Below the pieces are notes generated by a model. It worked only from the letters and a program-made list of their open reading frames with translations. It made no database searches and was not told the origin of the DNA. From Holacanthus passer (Eukaryota > Chordata > Actinopteri > Pomacanthidae), in NCBI GenBank assembly GCA_025331565.1, contig JAFREQ010000034.1:4402001-4466000 (forward strand): a stretch of DNA of 64,000 nt. The letters run 5' to 3'. The position numbers and the translations under genes are program-made. Each line of letters begins with the position of its first letter. Position 1 is the stretch's first letter. Of the stretch, positions 12,301 to 24,200 are shown one piece after another.

Positions 12301-15300
12301 TCAGATTATGAAAAACAACTAAAATTAGGGCTCTACATATTCAAAGTGCATTTTAACCTCACAAAAAATAAAACAGTGATTTATGCCAGCATGCCAAATT
12401 GAACCTTATGGCAACCCAACTTTGGCATGGGTCCCACTTTCAGCAGCTGTGTTATACTGCATCATACACAAAAGGTATACAGAACCTGTCTTTACAGTTT
12501 ACTTAAAATACATGACTACATGTTGTGTTCCTGGGACTTGTGAAGTAATTTACCTTTATGAGAAGAATGCTCTCGATACCCCTTTGATCAATCAGGCAAT
12601 TGGCCACAACTGGGTCTTCAATTTCTAGAGCTTGAAGCACGGAAGGGTATTCAGGGTGATTCACGGCCCTGACACAAAGACAAAACAAACCAAGACCGCT
12701 ACTGATACTGATTCTCACATATTCACTGTTAGGAGTGATACCTCACACCACGCAAAGCTTTTATCCTCACCTCTTTGTTGTGTCATGGACACATGGGAGA
12801 AAATGACTAGTGATGATGGCAGGCCTACGCCCAGTTCGGAACACTTTGGCCATGAGGCCCTGCAGCACCTTCTCGTCATCATAGTTATCACAAGTGAAGG
12901 CCTGCAGCAGGCTTTTAAGACAGACTTCTACAGCCAGGGCCAGTTCTGGGTCCTTCAGGCTAATAAGGTAACCTACAGGAACGATATGTGAAAAGAGAAG
13001 GCAAGTTAGAAGTTCATTTTTGGCACAGATGTCATCTTTCAGTCAAGAGTGAAATGAAAGAGAATGTGACCTTTTTCCTGGTTTTTAAACCTGGGTTTAA
13101 CATTGCTCAGCTTATGATGGAAGGAAGATCACATCTATTGACATATTTATCTTTTTATACTGCCAGACAAAGTGTACTGTAAATTTGGGTGGTTTTATTG
13201 TGCACATTATCCATGATTTTATGATTCAAAAGGTTGAGGCAGGAGTCAAGGCCTGAAGCCGTACACATTTTCACCTATGCACAACTGGGCACCATGTCTT
13301 ACCCAAAGGTCCTCGAGGTCTGTGCTTAAACTGGCCCTTTTTGTGAGCTTCCTGGATGGCGTTGAGGAGTGCGGGCATGTGCTCTCCAAAACGGCGCAGG
13401 TGATTGGACCGACTGCTCTCCATAGTCTGCAGTTTCCTTTTGTTGCCATCCATGGACCTATGGACCATTTCCTGCTCTCTCCTGAAGACAGAAGAGGATG
13501 GGTGTTTTCATTATGTTAAAGGCTGTTAATGTTTCATTTATTCCATTCTGGTCTGGAATTCTGGTCATAATCTGGTTTATTTAGGCCTGGCAGGGAGTTA
13601 ATAATCAACCAAGGGTCCTAAATTCAATTTTAAATTGCGGATGGGCTCCACCAATCAGTCTATCTCAAGTTCTGCCACAACATGGATTTTGTAATATCGT
13701 CATTACAATATGATTCTCTTCTTTTTCAAAAACAATAATACATTTATTCCAGCTCAACTTCAAAACTCACCATTAGACAGAGTGGTTGTGCATGCATGAT
13801 TAATTTATCATCAGGGCTCAGTTTGTATTTTCCTACCTTATCCTTCCTTGATCTTCCTTGTCGCTGGCACAGGCGCGCTGATACTGGTCAATCTGCTGGC
13901 CCAGAGTGGCAATCTTGTGGGTCAGGTTTTCCAGCTCAGTCTGCATTTGTTCCATACGCTGCGCCCTGGCCTGGCTCTCCGCTCCTGTTGCCTGACTGAT
14001 GCTGGAGGGATTTAAAAAAGGTGACAACAAAAAAAATCACAAGAGAGTCAACAAAGAATAAAAACTGTTTCAACTTGAGCGCAACACAAAAGACATGGAA
14101 ACAAGATGAGGTGGTACCTCAGCTTGAGATCATTTATCCTTGAGGATAGCTGAACCTTGTCCTTTTCCAGGTCCCTCAGGTTAGCCTTGCATCTGTGGAC
14201 AGTGACCTACCTCGCACACATAATTGAAGAACAGAAACAGTGGTTAGCTACGAAACAAGCGTCACAATGATAGCAGTAGCTCCCAACAGCTCTTCATAGA
14301 TCATATTTGACGAGATGACAAAGCAGTTGCGATAAGTTACGATACACAGCTTTTTATGTCTTTAATTAAACATTTATTGAGTTGAGTTTATCTGGACCAC
14401 ATTACACGAAATAGAAAACATGTTAGCAACTGGAATTGCAATTTTGAGCTATTGATTAAAATGCCTGTCTATGCCATAGGCATAATATATTATATATAAA
14501 TTGCTATCCTACTTGTAAAATTAAAAGACTGAATGTTCATAACTACATAACTGACAGTACTGTTCATTGTCTGAACTCTGACCTCGCTGGACTTGACAAT
14601 TGTATTTTGTCTCTGGACCTCGGCCTTGAGCTCAGCACATTTGGACTGGAACTCTGGGAGTTGACGCGTGATCCCTTCCAACTCTTCCTGGGTCTGCCTT
14701 TGCTTCCTCTCAGCCTCCTCCACCTTTGTCTGCATCATGACATAAAAATATAGTAGTAGGGGGTTAAAGGTCAGAGGACAGAAGAGGGCCATCCACTGAC
14801 AACTGCAGAGTTGTGATGAGAGCTATAAAAAGTAGTTATTGCTATTAACTGGTAATTACTGGTTATACTAAAACACACATTAAATGAGACTTATCCTTAA
14901 GAAATGAAAACAGAATTTAAAAAAACTAGACTTCATGTGTCATCACTCTTGATGACGAGAATAAAATGCACTTACATGGTGTTTTAAACTCTTGATTTTA
15001 TGGTGAATACGAACTCACCTTCCATTCATCCACCTTCTCATCATATTTCGTTGTAGCACGTCTGTCTGAGCACAGCTTCTCCTTCATTGGCTCCAACTCC
15101 TTCTCCACCTCAGCCACCTGCAACATTTAACTCAAAGTCAATAATATTTAGATGAATGATCTTTTAAGTAATTACTGCACTGATCCAGTTTCATGGGGAC
15201 GAGGGGGAGTGGGTGAAGGGGGTTGGGAATTTCACGTTGGAAGAAAAAAAGGGAGAAAATTATCTCACCAAAGCCCAAGCCATTTGCTTCTGCAACTCCT

Positions 15301-18030
15301 CCAGTTTGGTGTGCATTTCATCAAGTGATGCCAGGCTCTTGTAACGGTCTTCTTTCTCCTGGTACTTCCGCTTCAAGTCTTTCAAGCACTGTAAGAAATC
15401 ATGTCAAAATCATCAGTAGCCATACTTTACTGGCTAGCTATGCAAGTCAAAAGATTAAACATTCGACCCACAATGAAGCATTAAAATTGTTTTTACATTA
15501 TATTACTGCATCAATATAGTTAAACCTGCAATAACTGGCCTTTGGCCACATGGGGGCAGCAGAACCAAGCTGTGACCACAGCACTGACATATCATCAACA
15601 GGATGTGGTGAACTTGTTTGCAGAGAGTTGTTTATTAACACATCCAGCAGTTACAGAGCAACATCAGCTTTGATTTAGACTCCTGTTTCTGGCCACATGG
15701 CTAATGTAAGTGAAGTATTCACATTTTAAGCTGTCACAAAAGACGCAGTAGTGCTTTTCTAGCTTTTTAGCACCTTTCACATTGTAATTAGACACACTGT
15801 TACTGTATAACATCAGTTATAACCACTTTTAATATGAGCATGTCAAGAGGACTAGTTCTTACTTTACTATGTTGTTCAACTTTATCCTCTGTGACACTTT
15901 TGGTGGTTTTGATGTAGACAAAGTCCTCCCTCATTTGCTCCAGTTGGGTAGCTTTCATAAAAAACTGCAAGATGAATAAAAGAAAAAAAAATATCAATGT
16001 GTAACCAAGAAAATGTGTCTCAGTCAAAGTTCACAAAAACATCAGATAAAAGATCACTCACATCACTTCATCTAAAAATGGATTCAGATATAATCACCTT
16101 ATACTTGTCCCCCTCTCCTTTGGAGTGTAGGAAGTATTTGCTCATCTCTTGAGTAAGAACTGACACAGGATTGTTGACCTTTGGGAAAAAAACAAGTTAA
16201 TCATACAACCCTCTAACCAACACAGAATTTAATTTTGTTGTAACAAAGTTTAAACAACATTGTACTGTAAGGTTTGCAAAGCACATACCTGTATATTAAA
16301 ATTGTCCAAGATGAACATGAGCTCTTCCTTTTTGGTTGAGACAATTTGACCTATAAAAAGAGAAAAGAAATCTTTATTGCTCAAAGAATTATTCAAGCAG
16401 CTACAGAAAGAAGTCATCTACATACCAATATTTCAAAACCTTGTCTTATCTCTTTTAATTTTCACTCTTTCTCTTCAGGTGTTTTGTCACTGTGACTTGT
16501 GACAAGGATAATATTATCATTGTATAGTCACAGCCACTTTGTGCCTATAAACTGTCATAACTATGAGATGGTGAAAATTTCCTGGAGCTCAAGGTGATGG
16601 GAATCAAATAGCTTTAAGAATTTAAGAATCATCCATAACTGTTCACAGTCACAGTTACCTGATTTGCTCCTCAGTTTATAGGTTCTTATCCCCTCACGTG
16701 TTATTCTCAGGTCTACAATGATGGCTTGACCATACACCTCAGGTTTATAAGCATCCTTTCCTTTGTTACGCAGGGTGATTGATACATCAGCTGAGCTGAG
16801 GAGACAGAGTAACACACATTAAATCTATTGTGAGTGAGATGATGCAACTTTTAATAGAAGTTACCTTTGCATGTGACACAGAAATGTTTTATAAGGTGCC
16901 AAGTCAAGGTGAGACAAGTCATGTACGGTCAAAGAATTCTGCCTTAATTGACAGATCCTTAAAGGCAACTACAACCCGTCTCAGAAAGAGCATGACAACC
17001 TTTCTTACCTTTCTCCTTCCTTCACAAAACCCTTGAGGGATGATCCTCTGTTTGTGGCATGTGCATTCCCACCTAAGGCAACTATGAGAGCTGTCAGAAC
17101 AGCACTCTTTCCACCTGTCACCCAAGCAGTATTACACAGAAAAGAAATATTTAGACACTGTCATAAACAAAAGCACTAAATGGAAGACAGACACATAAGA
17201 ACAGATGGTGTTCCAGAAATAAGGTTAGCCTAAAGTAAAAAGCTTGACTTAATTACATAAATACATGATTTAAATCTAAGCCATTACACAGATCCAACAT
17301 AGGGCTAACAAGAATGCACAATGCTCATCTCATACAGTATATGTAAAACATTGTTTATAGATGAAAGTACCAAAACCTTGCTTACAAATATAAGATTTAA
17401 CAACATTTAAGGCAAGACAGTTTTCACTTCCCGGTAACTACAAAAATATTATACAAGCACTTTATTGGTTTGATCAGACCACGCAGTAGGTGACACCAGC
17501 TTAGTAATGGCTCTTTGTAAAACTTTAAAAATGTTAAATTTAGTAACATGCTTAGAGTCAGGATTTCAGTTCAAAAAGGTCTCCATCCTACTTTTCTGGA
17601 ATACTTCACTGGTTAAGTGGTTCAACTCACTTCCATTGTTGCCGACTACAAAGTTGACATTGGATCCAAAAGTGAAGGGGCCGAGGTGAGAGTGGCACAT
17701 GAAGTTCTTCAGTGTGATGCTCTCCACAATCCCTGCACTCACCCCCTCACCAGCACACTGCACATAAACACAAGGCATTAGTGTCACTCCAAAATGCACA
17801 CCACACATATGACACTAATGATCTATCTTGAGAGTTTAACTTTTTCTAACAATCTCAGAGAATCAACTAAAATTCCTCCGTGGGAACAAAAACATGTTTG
17901 GCAACATGGTGGCAGTGACAGTACAAACCTCGTCACTGTCATAAACATCTTCATCGACTTCATCCTCCTCCATATGTCTGACCCGTTTTTGGGGCTTTTC
18001 ACCCACCGAGCTGCTTTTCCTTTTCGACAT
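8407..18030 (-). CDS. smc6: Structural maintenance of chromosomes protein 6
   Basis: Twenty-six coding exons join in frame to 1081 aa (human SMC6 is 1091). SMC6 pairs with SMC5 and the NSE subunits in the nuclear SMC5/6 complex. That complex is an ATP-driven DNA-loop extruder acting in recombination repair, fork stability and silencing of extrachromosomal DNA. The order is canonical: acidic N-terminus, Walker A GNNGSGKS (residues 73-80), N-terminal coiled coil, hinge (about 450-680), C-terminal coiled coil, signature LSGGE (983-987) and Walker B with CLDEFD (1009-1014). Other conserved blocks are LKNFMCHSHL, NPVSVLTQEMSK, FDHKNETLSISVQPG and RQFIFLTPQSM. All introns fit GT-AG. The start ATG at 18030 gives MSKRKSS. 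The exon lengths sum to 3246 nt, exactly 1082 codons with the stop, so no exon is evidently missing. The extreme C-terminus differs from human. Confidence 0.97.
8936..9000 (+). repeat. Teleost interspersed repeat fragment
   Basis: ACAACCCTGATTTTAAAAAA, GTTGAGATGTTGTGTAAAAC and ATAAATAAAAACAGAA resemble the terminal part of the same dispersed fish repeat suspected at 701-810. It lies in the smc6 intron between 8855 and 9154. Family assignment is from memory. Confidence 0.55.
9418..11811 (-). other. smc6: smc6 exons for the C-terminal coiled-coil arm
   Basis: Exons 11676-11811, 11159-11239, 10889-11059, 10384-10521, 10002-10147, 9758-9883 and 9418-9523. The translation is rich in K, E, Q and L with heptad character, for example MQREIENQNAQSNHFQQQMK. 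It ends in RCKYYFDSMLAQRGYTGSM, which leads into the ATPase lobe. Confidence 0.9.
11969..13481 (-). other. smc6: smc6 exons for the hinge domain
   Basis: Exons 13303-13481, 12771-12972, 12554-12668 and 11969-12129. Conserved blocks are RGPLGYLISLKDPELALAVE, CLKSLLQAF, RPAIITSHF, ALEIEDPVVANCLIDQRGIE, MQGERPPQNCTQAF and the dimerisation-side NRSYTADQTR. The hinge joins SMC6 to SMC5. Confidence 0.9.
13837..16795 (-). other. smc6: smc6 exons for the N-terminal arm
   Basis: Exons 16659-16795, 16289-16350, 16098-16178, 15863-15964, 15269-15388, 15019-15117, 14583-14729, 14118-14206 and 13837-14001. The first three complete the N-terminal lobe (SADVSITLRNKG, QIVSTKKEEL, NPVSVLTQEMSKYF). The rest are coiled coil. 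In exon 14118-14206 the acceptor giving VTVHRCKANLRD was chosen because the nearer AG would hit a stop. Confidence 0.88.
15541..15720. repeat. Possible teleost dispersed repeat in an smc6 intron
   Basis: The landmarks CACATGGGGGCAGCAGAACC, AACACATCCAGCAG, AGAGCAACATCAGCTTTGAT and TCCTGTTTCTGGCCACATGG recall a short repeat common in percomorph introns. Both ends carry a GGCCACATGG block in the same orientation (near 15543-15552 and 15692-15701). The assignment is from memory. Confidence 0.45.
17009..18030 (-). other. smc6: smc6 exons for the N-terminus and Walker A
   Basis: Exons 17929-18030, 17631-17757 and 17009-17114. The first encodes a basic then acidic leader (residues 1-34). The second encodes ITLKNFMCHSHLGPFTFG and VGNNG. 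The P-loop is split by an intron inside the Ser codon: GNNG|S followed by GKSAVLTAL. The third exon ends in TNRGSSLKGFVKEGE. Confidence 0.94.
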
Positions 18031-18424
18031 CTTGGGACTCGAGTTTACTTTTGGGGGAAAAGGAAAGTGAAACTCAACTCAGTTCTTAGCATAGCTGTCC
18101 CATGACTTTAATAAACTCCAGCTAAAACAACTAGCTGTTGTCACGTTTGCTGGCTTTGTTAGTTTGCTTAATATCTTTCGGCAAACAACGTTCAGGTGAA
18201 TAATTATAATACAGAAAAGTGGACGCATGTTTAACGAAAACAGTAACGTTAGCAAGTCGCATCAAGTTAGCCACCTTACAAAACTAGCTTAGCCGGCTAA
18301 CTCAAGCTAACATGCTAAACATAACAATAACAACTATCTCTCCAGACAGCAACAGATAGAGTATGTTGTGGTTAGTTTTGCGTCATTGTATGGAAATAAA
18401 AGGACTGGTATGATGAGTATTTAC

Positions 18425-18530
18425 CACTGTAGCTTCACACAACCCAGGTGATGAGGAGGACCACCGACCGACTGATCGAATTCGCGCCCGCCGTTCCCCA
18501 AATCTCGCGTGAATACACGAACTCTCACTG
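18425..18530 (-). promoter_or_regulatory. smc6: smc6 5' leader and core promoter
   Basis: A donor-like CAGTG|GTAAAT on the minus strand at about 18425 suggests a non-coding first exon. It lies next to a CpG-bearing core holding TTCGCGCC (18481-18488, E2F-like) and TCTCGCGTGA (18503-18512, one base from the TCTCGCGAGA motif bound by BANP). Exon bounds and sites are inferred from sequence only. Confidence 0.45.
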
Positions 18531-19425
18531 TGGACTCAAAACACAAACAGCTGGGACTGACTTCTATTATAGTATCAAGAATTATACATATTAACAAAAA
18601 AATGTTTGTTAAATGACAATGTATTGGGTATGAATTTGCATAATAATACTGATTCATCAGTGTGGCAAGCCTGTTTTTGATCAAATATGATAAATATGAA
18701 TGAAAATAAAACCAAACAAAATCTATAAAAATTACCAACAGAAAAACAATATTTTCTTTATGCAGGTAAACTGCCTACCATGGTTAGTTGCTCAACAGAA
18801 AACAGGGGATTTATTGTTGCATTTTTATACAGCTGAGTATTTCTGCAAACTGGATAGAAAGGACATGACAATATAGGGACCCCCACTGAAGGACCCTGAC
18901 TTCAGTAGCCTACATATTGCACTTGATCATTGTCCGGTGCAGTCGCCTTGCAGTAGTCAGTCTTTGCTTCCAAGGATACTTTAGACAACATTCAATGGAA
19001 ACTCCCCAACTTTTGGGAAAGCCTTGCAACAGATGCAGATGGCAGAGAAATTCACTGCTAACAGGGGACAATATCTGCTCCATTATATTCTGAATTTAAA
19101 TAACATTTCATTTAGTTTTTTTCATTATATTGACAGATTAAACAGTGCTGTATAGTGGAAATAAATGGCTATATCCCTTTCATTTTTATGTGAAGTGTGA
19201 TGCAAGAAAAGGAAGGTGCAGTGTCCACTAGAGTATAAAAGCTACATGGAAAGAAAATTAAAATAATGACCCAAGCAAAACCAATCTTCCAGACAGTGAT
19301 GGAGGCTTTATTACATAAAGCTCTTGATAAAATAAACTCTTACAGTAACATTCTTTCAAATTACTTTGTTGTCACACAATTCTTAGCATAGCATAGCAGC
19401 AATCAAAATATCAAAACAGATGCAG
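18531..19425. other. Interval between smc6 and ak9
   Basis: This is upstream DNA of smc6 and the 3' flank of ak9. No exon, RNA gene or clear repeat is seen apart from the ak9 poly(A) candidate at 19307. Confidence 0.5.
19307..19312 (-). terminator. ak9 poly(A) signal candidate (AATAAA)
   Basis: AATAAA is on the minus strand about 115 bases beyond the ak9 stop codon at 19426. This is a good distance for a short 3' UTR. Confidence 0.5.
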
Positions 19426-21210
19426 CTAAAGCCCACTGCTGGCTCCTGGCAAGTCTCCCAAGGCCAGGAACCGATTCAGTTTGAACTCAAAGTCAATGGG
19501 ACGTTCACTGGGTGGCCTGTAGTTGCCTCTCATTGTCGAGCTCAGGTAAGGAATGAGCGCACAGTTCTCTTCGAATAAGGCCAGCTTCTTCTTGTACTTC
19601 TGGCTGCTGTAGCCTGTGCTCTTGTGGTTGAAAGCTGTAAAAATGTGAGATTTATCCTCATTAGTTGGATAAAATTTAAAGCAACAATAAGATACATAAA
19701 ATAGTTCTTAACATCCTTACAACCATCCTTATTAAGTTTGAGCAATTCCCACGTTCTAAGTTTGACCTAAGGCAATGTCACATCTTGCCTACCTTTCAGA
19801 TAGAAGGCCACATAGAGAAGTGCTGATCTTTGTATACTGAGGAAGGGATGCTTTGGTTTGAGACACCCAACAGCTGTCATGGCCTTGATGACTGCTACTG
19901 CCACACCCTAAAAAAAACAGGCGTAACTCAAAGCAGGGCAGATGTCAAAGAGACTTCAGAAATGTATATCAAATGTTGATGTTACAAAATCAGCTGCAGA
20001 AAGAATACTGTGTTGTTTGTCAGGTGTGTGTGAGTGTGTATCTGACCTGTTCCAGGTAGCCTAGTGTTGGAAGGGAGGTGAGGAGTACAGGCTCACAAAG
20101 AGGAGGAACTTTACTTGGCAGCTTCTGGTCCCAGTAGGTTTCAGGAATCCTTGACAGATAATGTATCAACACCAACCTTTACTCTATTGACTGATACTCA
20201 TCATGGCCAACTAACACTGTCTTTATTAAAAGCAGTGGAAAGACTTTGAAATACTAATGATATGCACGGCTGAATAACATTGTGAAAACATGAGTAACTG
20301 GAAATCACTCTTGAGATATACAAGGAGAAATATCTGCACCTCAAAAACTTGTCCCGTTTCTGCTTTGTCTCAAAAATGTAGATCCGTTCTCTGTATTCTA
20401 CAGCATATTCCATCTTTCCTCGAACCAGGGCTTCATACCTACAGATGAATGAACCTTATTTTGTTTTTGGGTCTTAGATATGTTTCAGAAAAAGTATGTG
20501 ACAAAAAGAAATTGTGAAGTTAGATTTGTACTTTATAAGACTGAATACTGTACCTTTGCTTTCCGTCCAGATAAGTGACCGGGCAGAAGCCCTTCAATTC
20601 AACTTGCTGTGGGAACCTGTTCTTCACCTGAGTCTCAGTTAGTTTTTTTGGCAGCAGGTGGGATTTTGGGAGAGTGTGTGGGCAGCCTGGAGTCACAAAC
20701 TGATCTGGGGTGTTCAGGAACCACTGAGGTTGTGGTGGTTGAGAGTAATACAGAAATATTATTTATTTTAATTAATGTAATTAATGTAACAGCAATTAAA
20801 TGTAACTTTAAAAATATTTGTATTTTGCTTATGGTGCTCAATTTCACACACTTCACAGTAGGAAATCCACTTGATAATGACAGAAATCATGAACAGAATT
20901 TGAAATATCTCAAAAGAAAATCAGTTAAATTTGACTTGAATGCCTTTGCATGCTCATTTGTGCATTTGACCATCTGGAAGTGCCCATTAAAAGTGCAGCT
21001 CCACTAAACTGACCTCTAAATGGTCTTCGCCACACATCTTGTAATAGTGTCCCCTGTGCTCAGCAGTGTGAGTTAAGGCTGCAATTTCAGAGCAGTCCAC
21101 CAGGTGCTGATGTAGAGCCAGGCAGACGGGGCAGTACTGGCCAAATTCTCCAAGTTGCAACTGCAGCTCCTTGGGTGTGATGCACAGTCTGTGGATGCAG
21201 GCTGCTTGCC
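19426..21210 (-). other. ak9: ak9 exons for the C-terminal region
   Basis: Exons 21014-21210, 20554-20723, 20340-20438, 20047-20149, 19793-19907 and 19426-19634. Human AK9 similarity is clear in ACIHRLCITPKELQLQLGEF, GHYYKMCGEDHLE, LKGFCPVTYLDGKQR, YAVEYRERIYIFE, LLTSLPTLGYLEQG, IKAMTAVGCLKPKHPFLS and the terminal IDFEFKLNRFLALGD. There is no P-loop in this part. It is a non-catalytic tail. Confidence 0.9.
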
Positions 21211-24200
21211 CTGCAAAATTAAAATGCATTTAAATTAAGAGATAAATAATAAGTTGAAAAATAGAAAAAAGAAACTTAATGCATCTTCTTAAAATAAAGT
21301 TTTCAATGCAAACTACAGCACAGAGCTGATGTTTCAATAAGCTTCTAGAACTTACCGCTGCCAATCCTCTCCAGGTAGCTGTGGATATATTTCATGCTGA
21401 TGCTGACCTCCTTTATAATGCTGTTTGAGATCCACCATTGGCTCTTTAAGCCATCGAGCAGGATCCAGTTCTGATATTGTAGCTGGAAGTGTTTCCTCAC
21501 ATACTCCATCTCCTGTTTGTAGCAGGAGTTACGAATGTGGAGGAGCTCAAAGTTGTCATGCATCAGGTGAGGCCTGCAGTGGTAGGACATTGTATTAAGT
21601 TCAACATTGAAGATTTGTGATTTTAAACAGCTCTCAGACTTGATTTCTGAAAATATGTATTTATAGCTGCTGTTGATGTGTGTTCTCTGACTTGTTGGAC
21701 TTCATCTTGTCCTCAAGGCCCCTCTTCAGCACCTCCACTGTGTCCAGCTCCAGCTCAACTACTATCATGGGGATGATGCTCCGAGACCCCATCAGCTCTG
21801 CCTGCTTAAGCGTCTTTGGAAAGCCATCCAACACATACCTGGAATACCAAATAAGCAAAATATTAGTATGTCCAGATTTTTTGACAGTCATAAATAAGAA
21901 CGAATGGATAAATATAACACGCCCCTGGCCTACCCTCGAGTGCTGCAAACTGAACTCGTAAGCGCCACCTCCAGACACTGAACGGCCAGTTCATCAGGCA
22001 CAACGAGACCCTGGGACAGATGCTTTTTCATTTGGACAGCCAAATCAGTGTGCTCCTGAGTGTTAAGCACCATACGCATAACACTGCCGATGGACAGCCG
22101 GGCCAAACCATATTTCTGAGCAAACATCTGTGCCACTGGAGAGATAAAGCAAAATGAGAGAAATGAAGAGTGTGGATAAAAGAAAGAAGAGATAGACCAG
22201 TTTGAGTTTTGGAATTGTCTGGCTGTCTTGACTCTTACCAGTGGTTTTTCCAGATTTGGGTGGTCCAACAACAGCCATTTTAACAGGAAGGGATGGTGTT
22301 GGCTTTGGCTGTCTAAGGTACTTCAAGGGGTTCAGTATAAATGTGTTGCGGTTCTCCTTAGACGCAAAGAAGTAAATATACTGATGGAAGATCAGGGGAT
22401 ATGTGGTATTCAGAGGCCACTGCAGAGGCTGGATCAAATCTCTCTCTTTGTATTGCTGTAGAAGGGGGATGTGTGTGGAAAAAGCAAAATGTTACAATAC
22501 AGTATGTATAAGAGCTATATAAGTATATAAGTGTTCGGCTGATTAAAATGTCAGCACAAAAGAGAGAAGGTGTACTAATATTTGTACTTCTCCATCAGTG
22601 TCAGCCTCTGCTACTGAATTATACCAACCATTATGGGGTCCCAGCAACCAAAGGCACTGTGGAGCTTGTAGGAGAAGAGCAGCAGCTTATGTGCCAGGCT
22701 GTATGAGATGGGTTGGCAATTTTGGAAGAGCGACTCCCTGTTGGTCAGCAGGGGCTGGATTTTGCGGAGCAGCTGATGTTGCACAAACCGGAGCTTGTGG
22801 GATGCACTGATGGATACTATGGGTATGTTTTGTTCACTCAGGAGCTCCTGATGATAAAACAACGCAGAATATATGCACATAAGTACAATATGTGAACATA
22901 CATCATGCAGACCACATTAAGAGACTTTAGGTTTACCCTACCCTGGTCCAACATGTCTCTGTAAAGTCAAATAATGTGTCCTTCAAATCAGAAGGTAAAA
23001 TATTTGTATGTCTGTTCGTATCTATCAATCAAGTGTCTATGAATAATAGTAGAAATGTATAGTTAATGGCCTTCATCAGGTTTTGTGTCTTTGTACCGTC
23101 AGAAGAACAAGGCTGTTTTCATCTGTCACAAAACGCTCTTCTATCTCCATCTCCAGCCTCTCAGATGCTGCCTCCTCAGTCTCCTCATTCTCTGTGTCTT
23201 CATTATCCTCTTCTAATGGAAACTCGTCCTCCAACATGGCCTCTATCTCATCCTCAATGTTGCCTGCAGCTTCATCCACTTCATCATCCTCTCCATCACT
23301 ACGATACCTGAACTGATTGGTAAGAGTATTGGAGATCGGAGGAAGGGTGGGTTAACCAGTGATGGAGACAGGATGAAAGTAGTTATGATGAGTTTGATTA
23401 CCTTTGTTTTTGATGCCTTAGTGCCTTTCTCTGCTATCAGTTCAGCTCTTCTCTTGGCAATGTTCTCCTCCTGTACCAAAGAGATAGCTATAATTGTGCC
23501 AGACACTCACACATTCTATAGTCATTGTCAGGACAGACAGCAGGAATAATGCTTGATATTAAAGTGGGTAGGACAATCACCCAATCAAGTTGTCACTTGC
23601 TTACCCGGTTCTTCTTACGTAGATCACGAAGGAGGGCCAGCTGTGCTTGACGCCGCTTGCGCTGCTCATGCCACTTCTCCAGGTATGTTGGCAACAGGTG
23701 CTTCTGAACATCTGAGACTTCCACCGCCATGATGACCACAAGGTCAGGGAAAAGCTGTTGCTGTAACATGTACTGCACCTCATCAGGATTGTGAGGGAAG
23801 CCCTCCAAAATAAATCCTGTAGACCTACAAAGTGGAGCATGTTAGGGTCAACAAATTCTTTGTCTCGTCATGTGGTTAGAAAAGTATCTACATAATGTGA
23901 ATAGGCTACACAAAAATAATACATATATAATAATGTAGCCAAAAATGCTTATTGAATTTCTTGGCAAGGGTTAGATGAGATGATTGATACCGCTCTCATG
24001 TCTGTACAATAAATAGAACTTAGCTACCTTAGCTTAGCACAAAGACTGAAACCAAGGATTTGTTGTTTTTACACTTCTTTTTCTGAGGATTCAACAAACA
24101 AGATGCCATGTGCTAAGCTTTAAGGTGCTTGTAGATGGATAGCCAATAAACATATTTCCAAAAATGTCAAACTTTCCCTTGAAGGAGGCGCGGGAAGTGT

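Noticed and set aside
23066..23316. Ser-rich open frames on the plus strand
   Set aside because: They are the antisense shadow of the acidic Glu/Asp linker exon of ak9 at 23097-23312.
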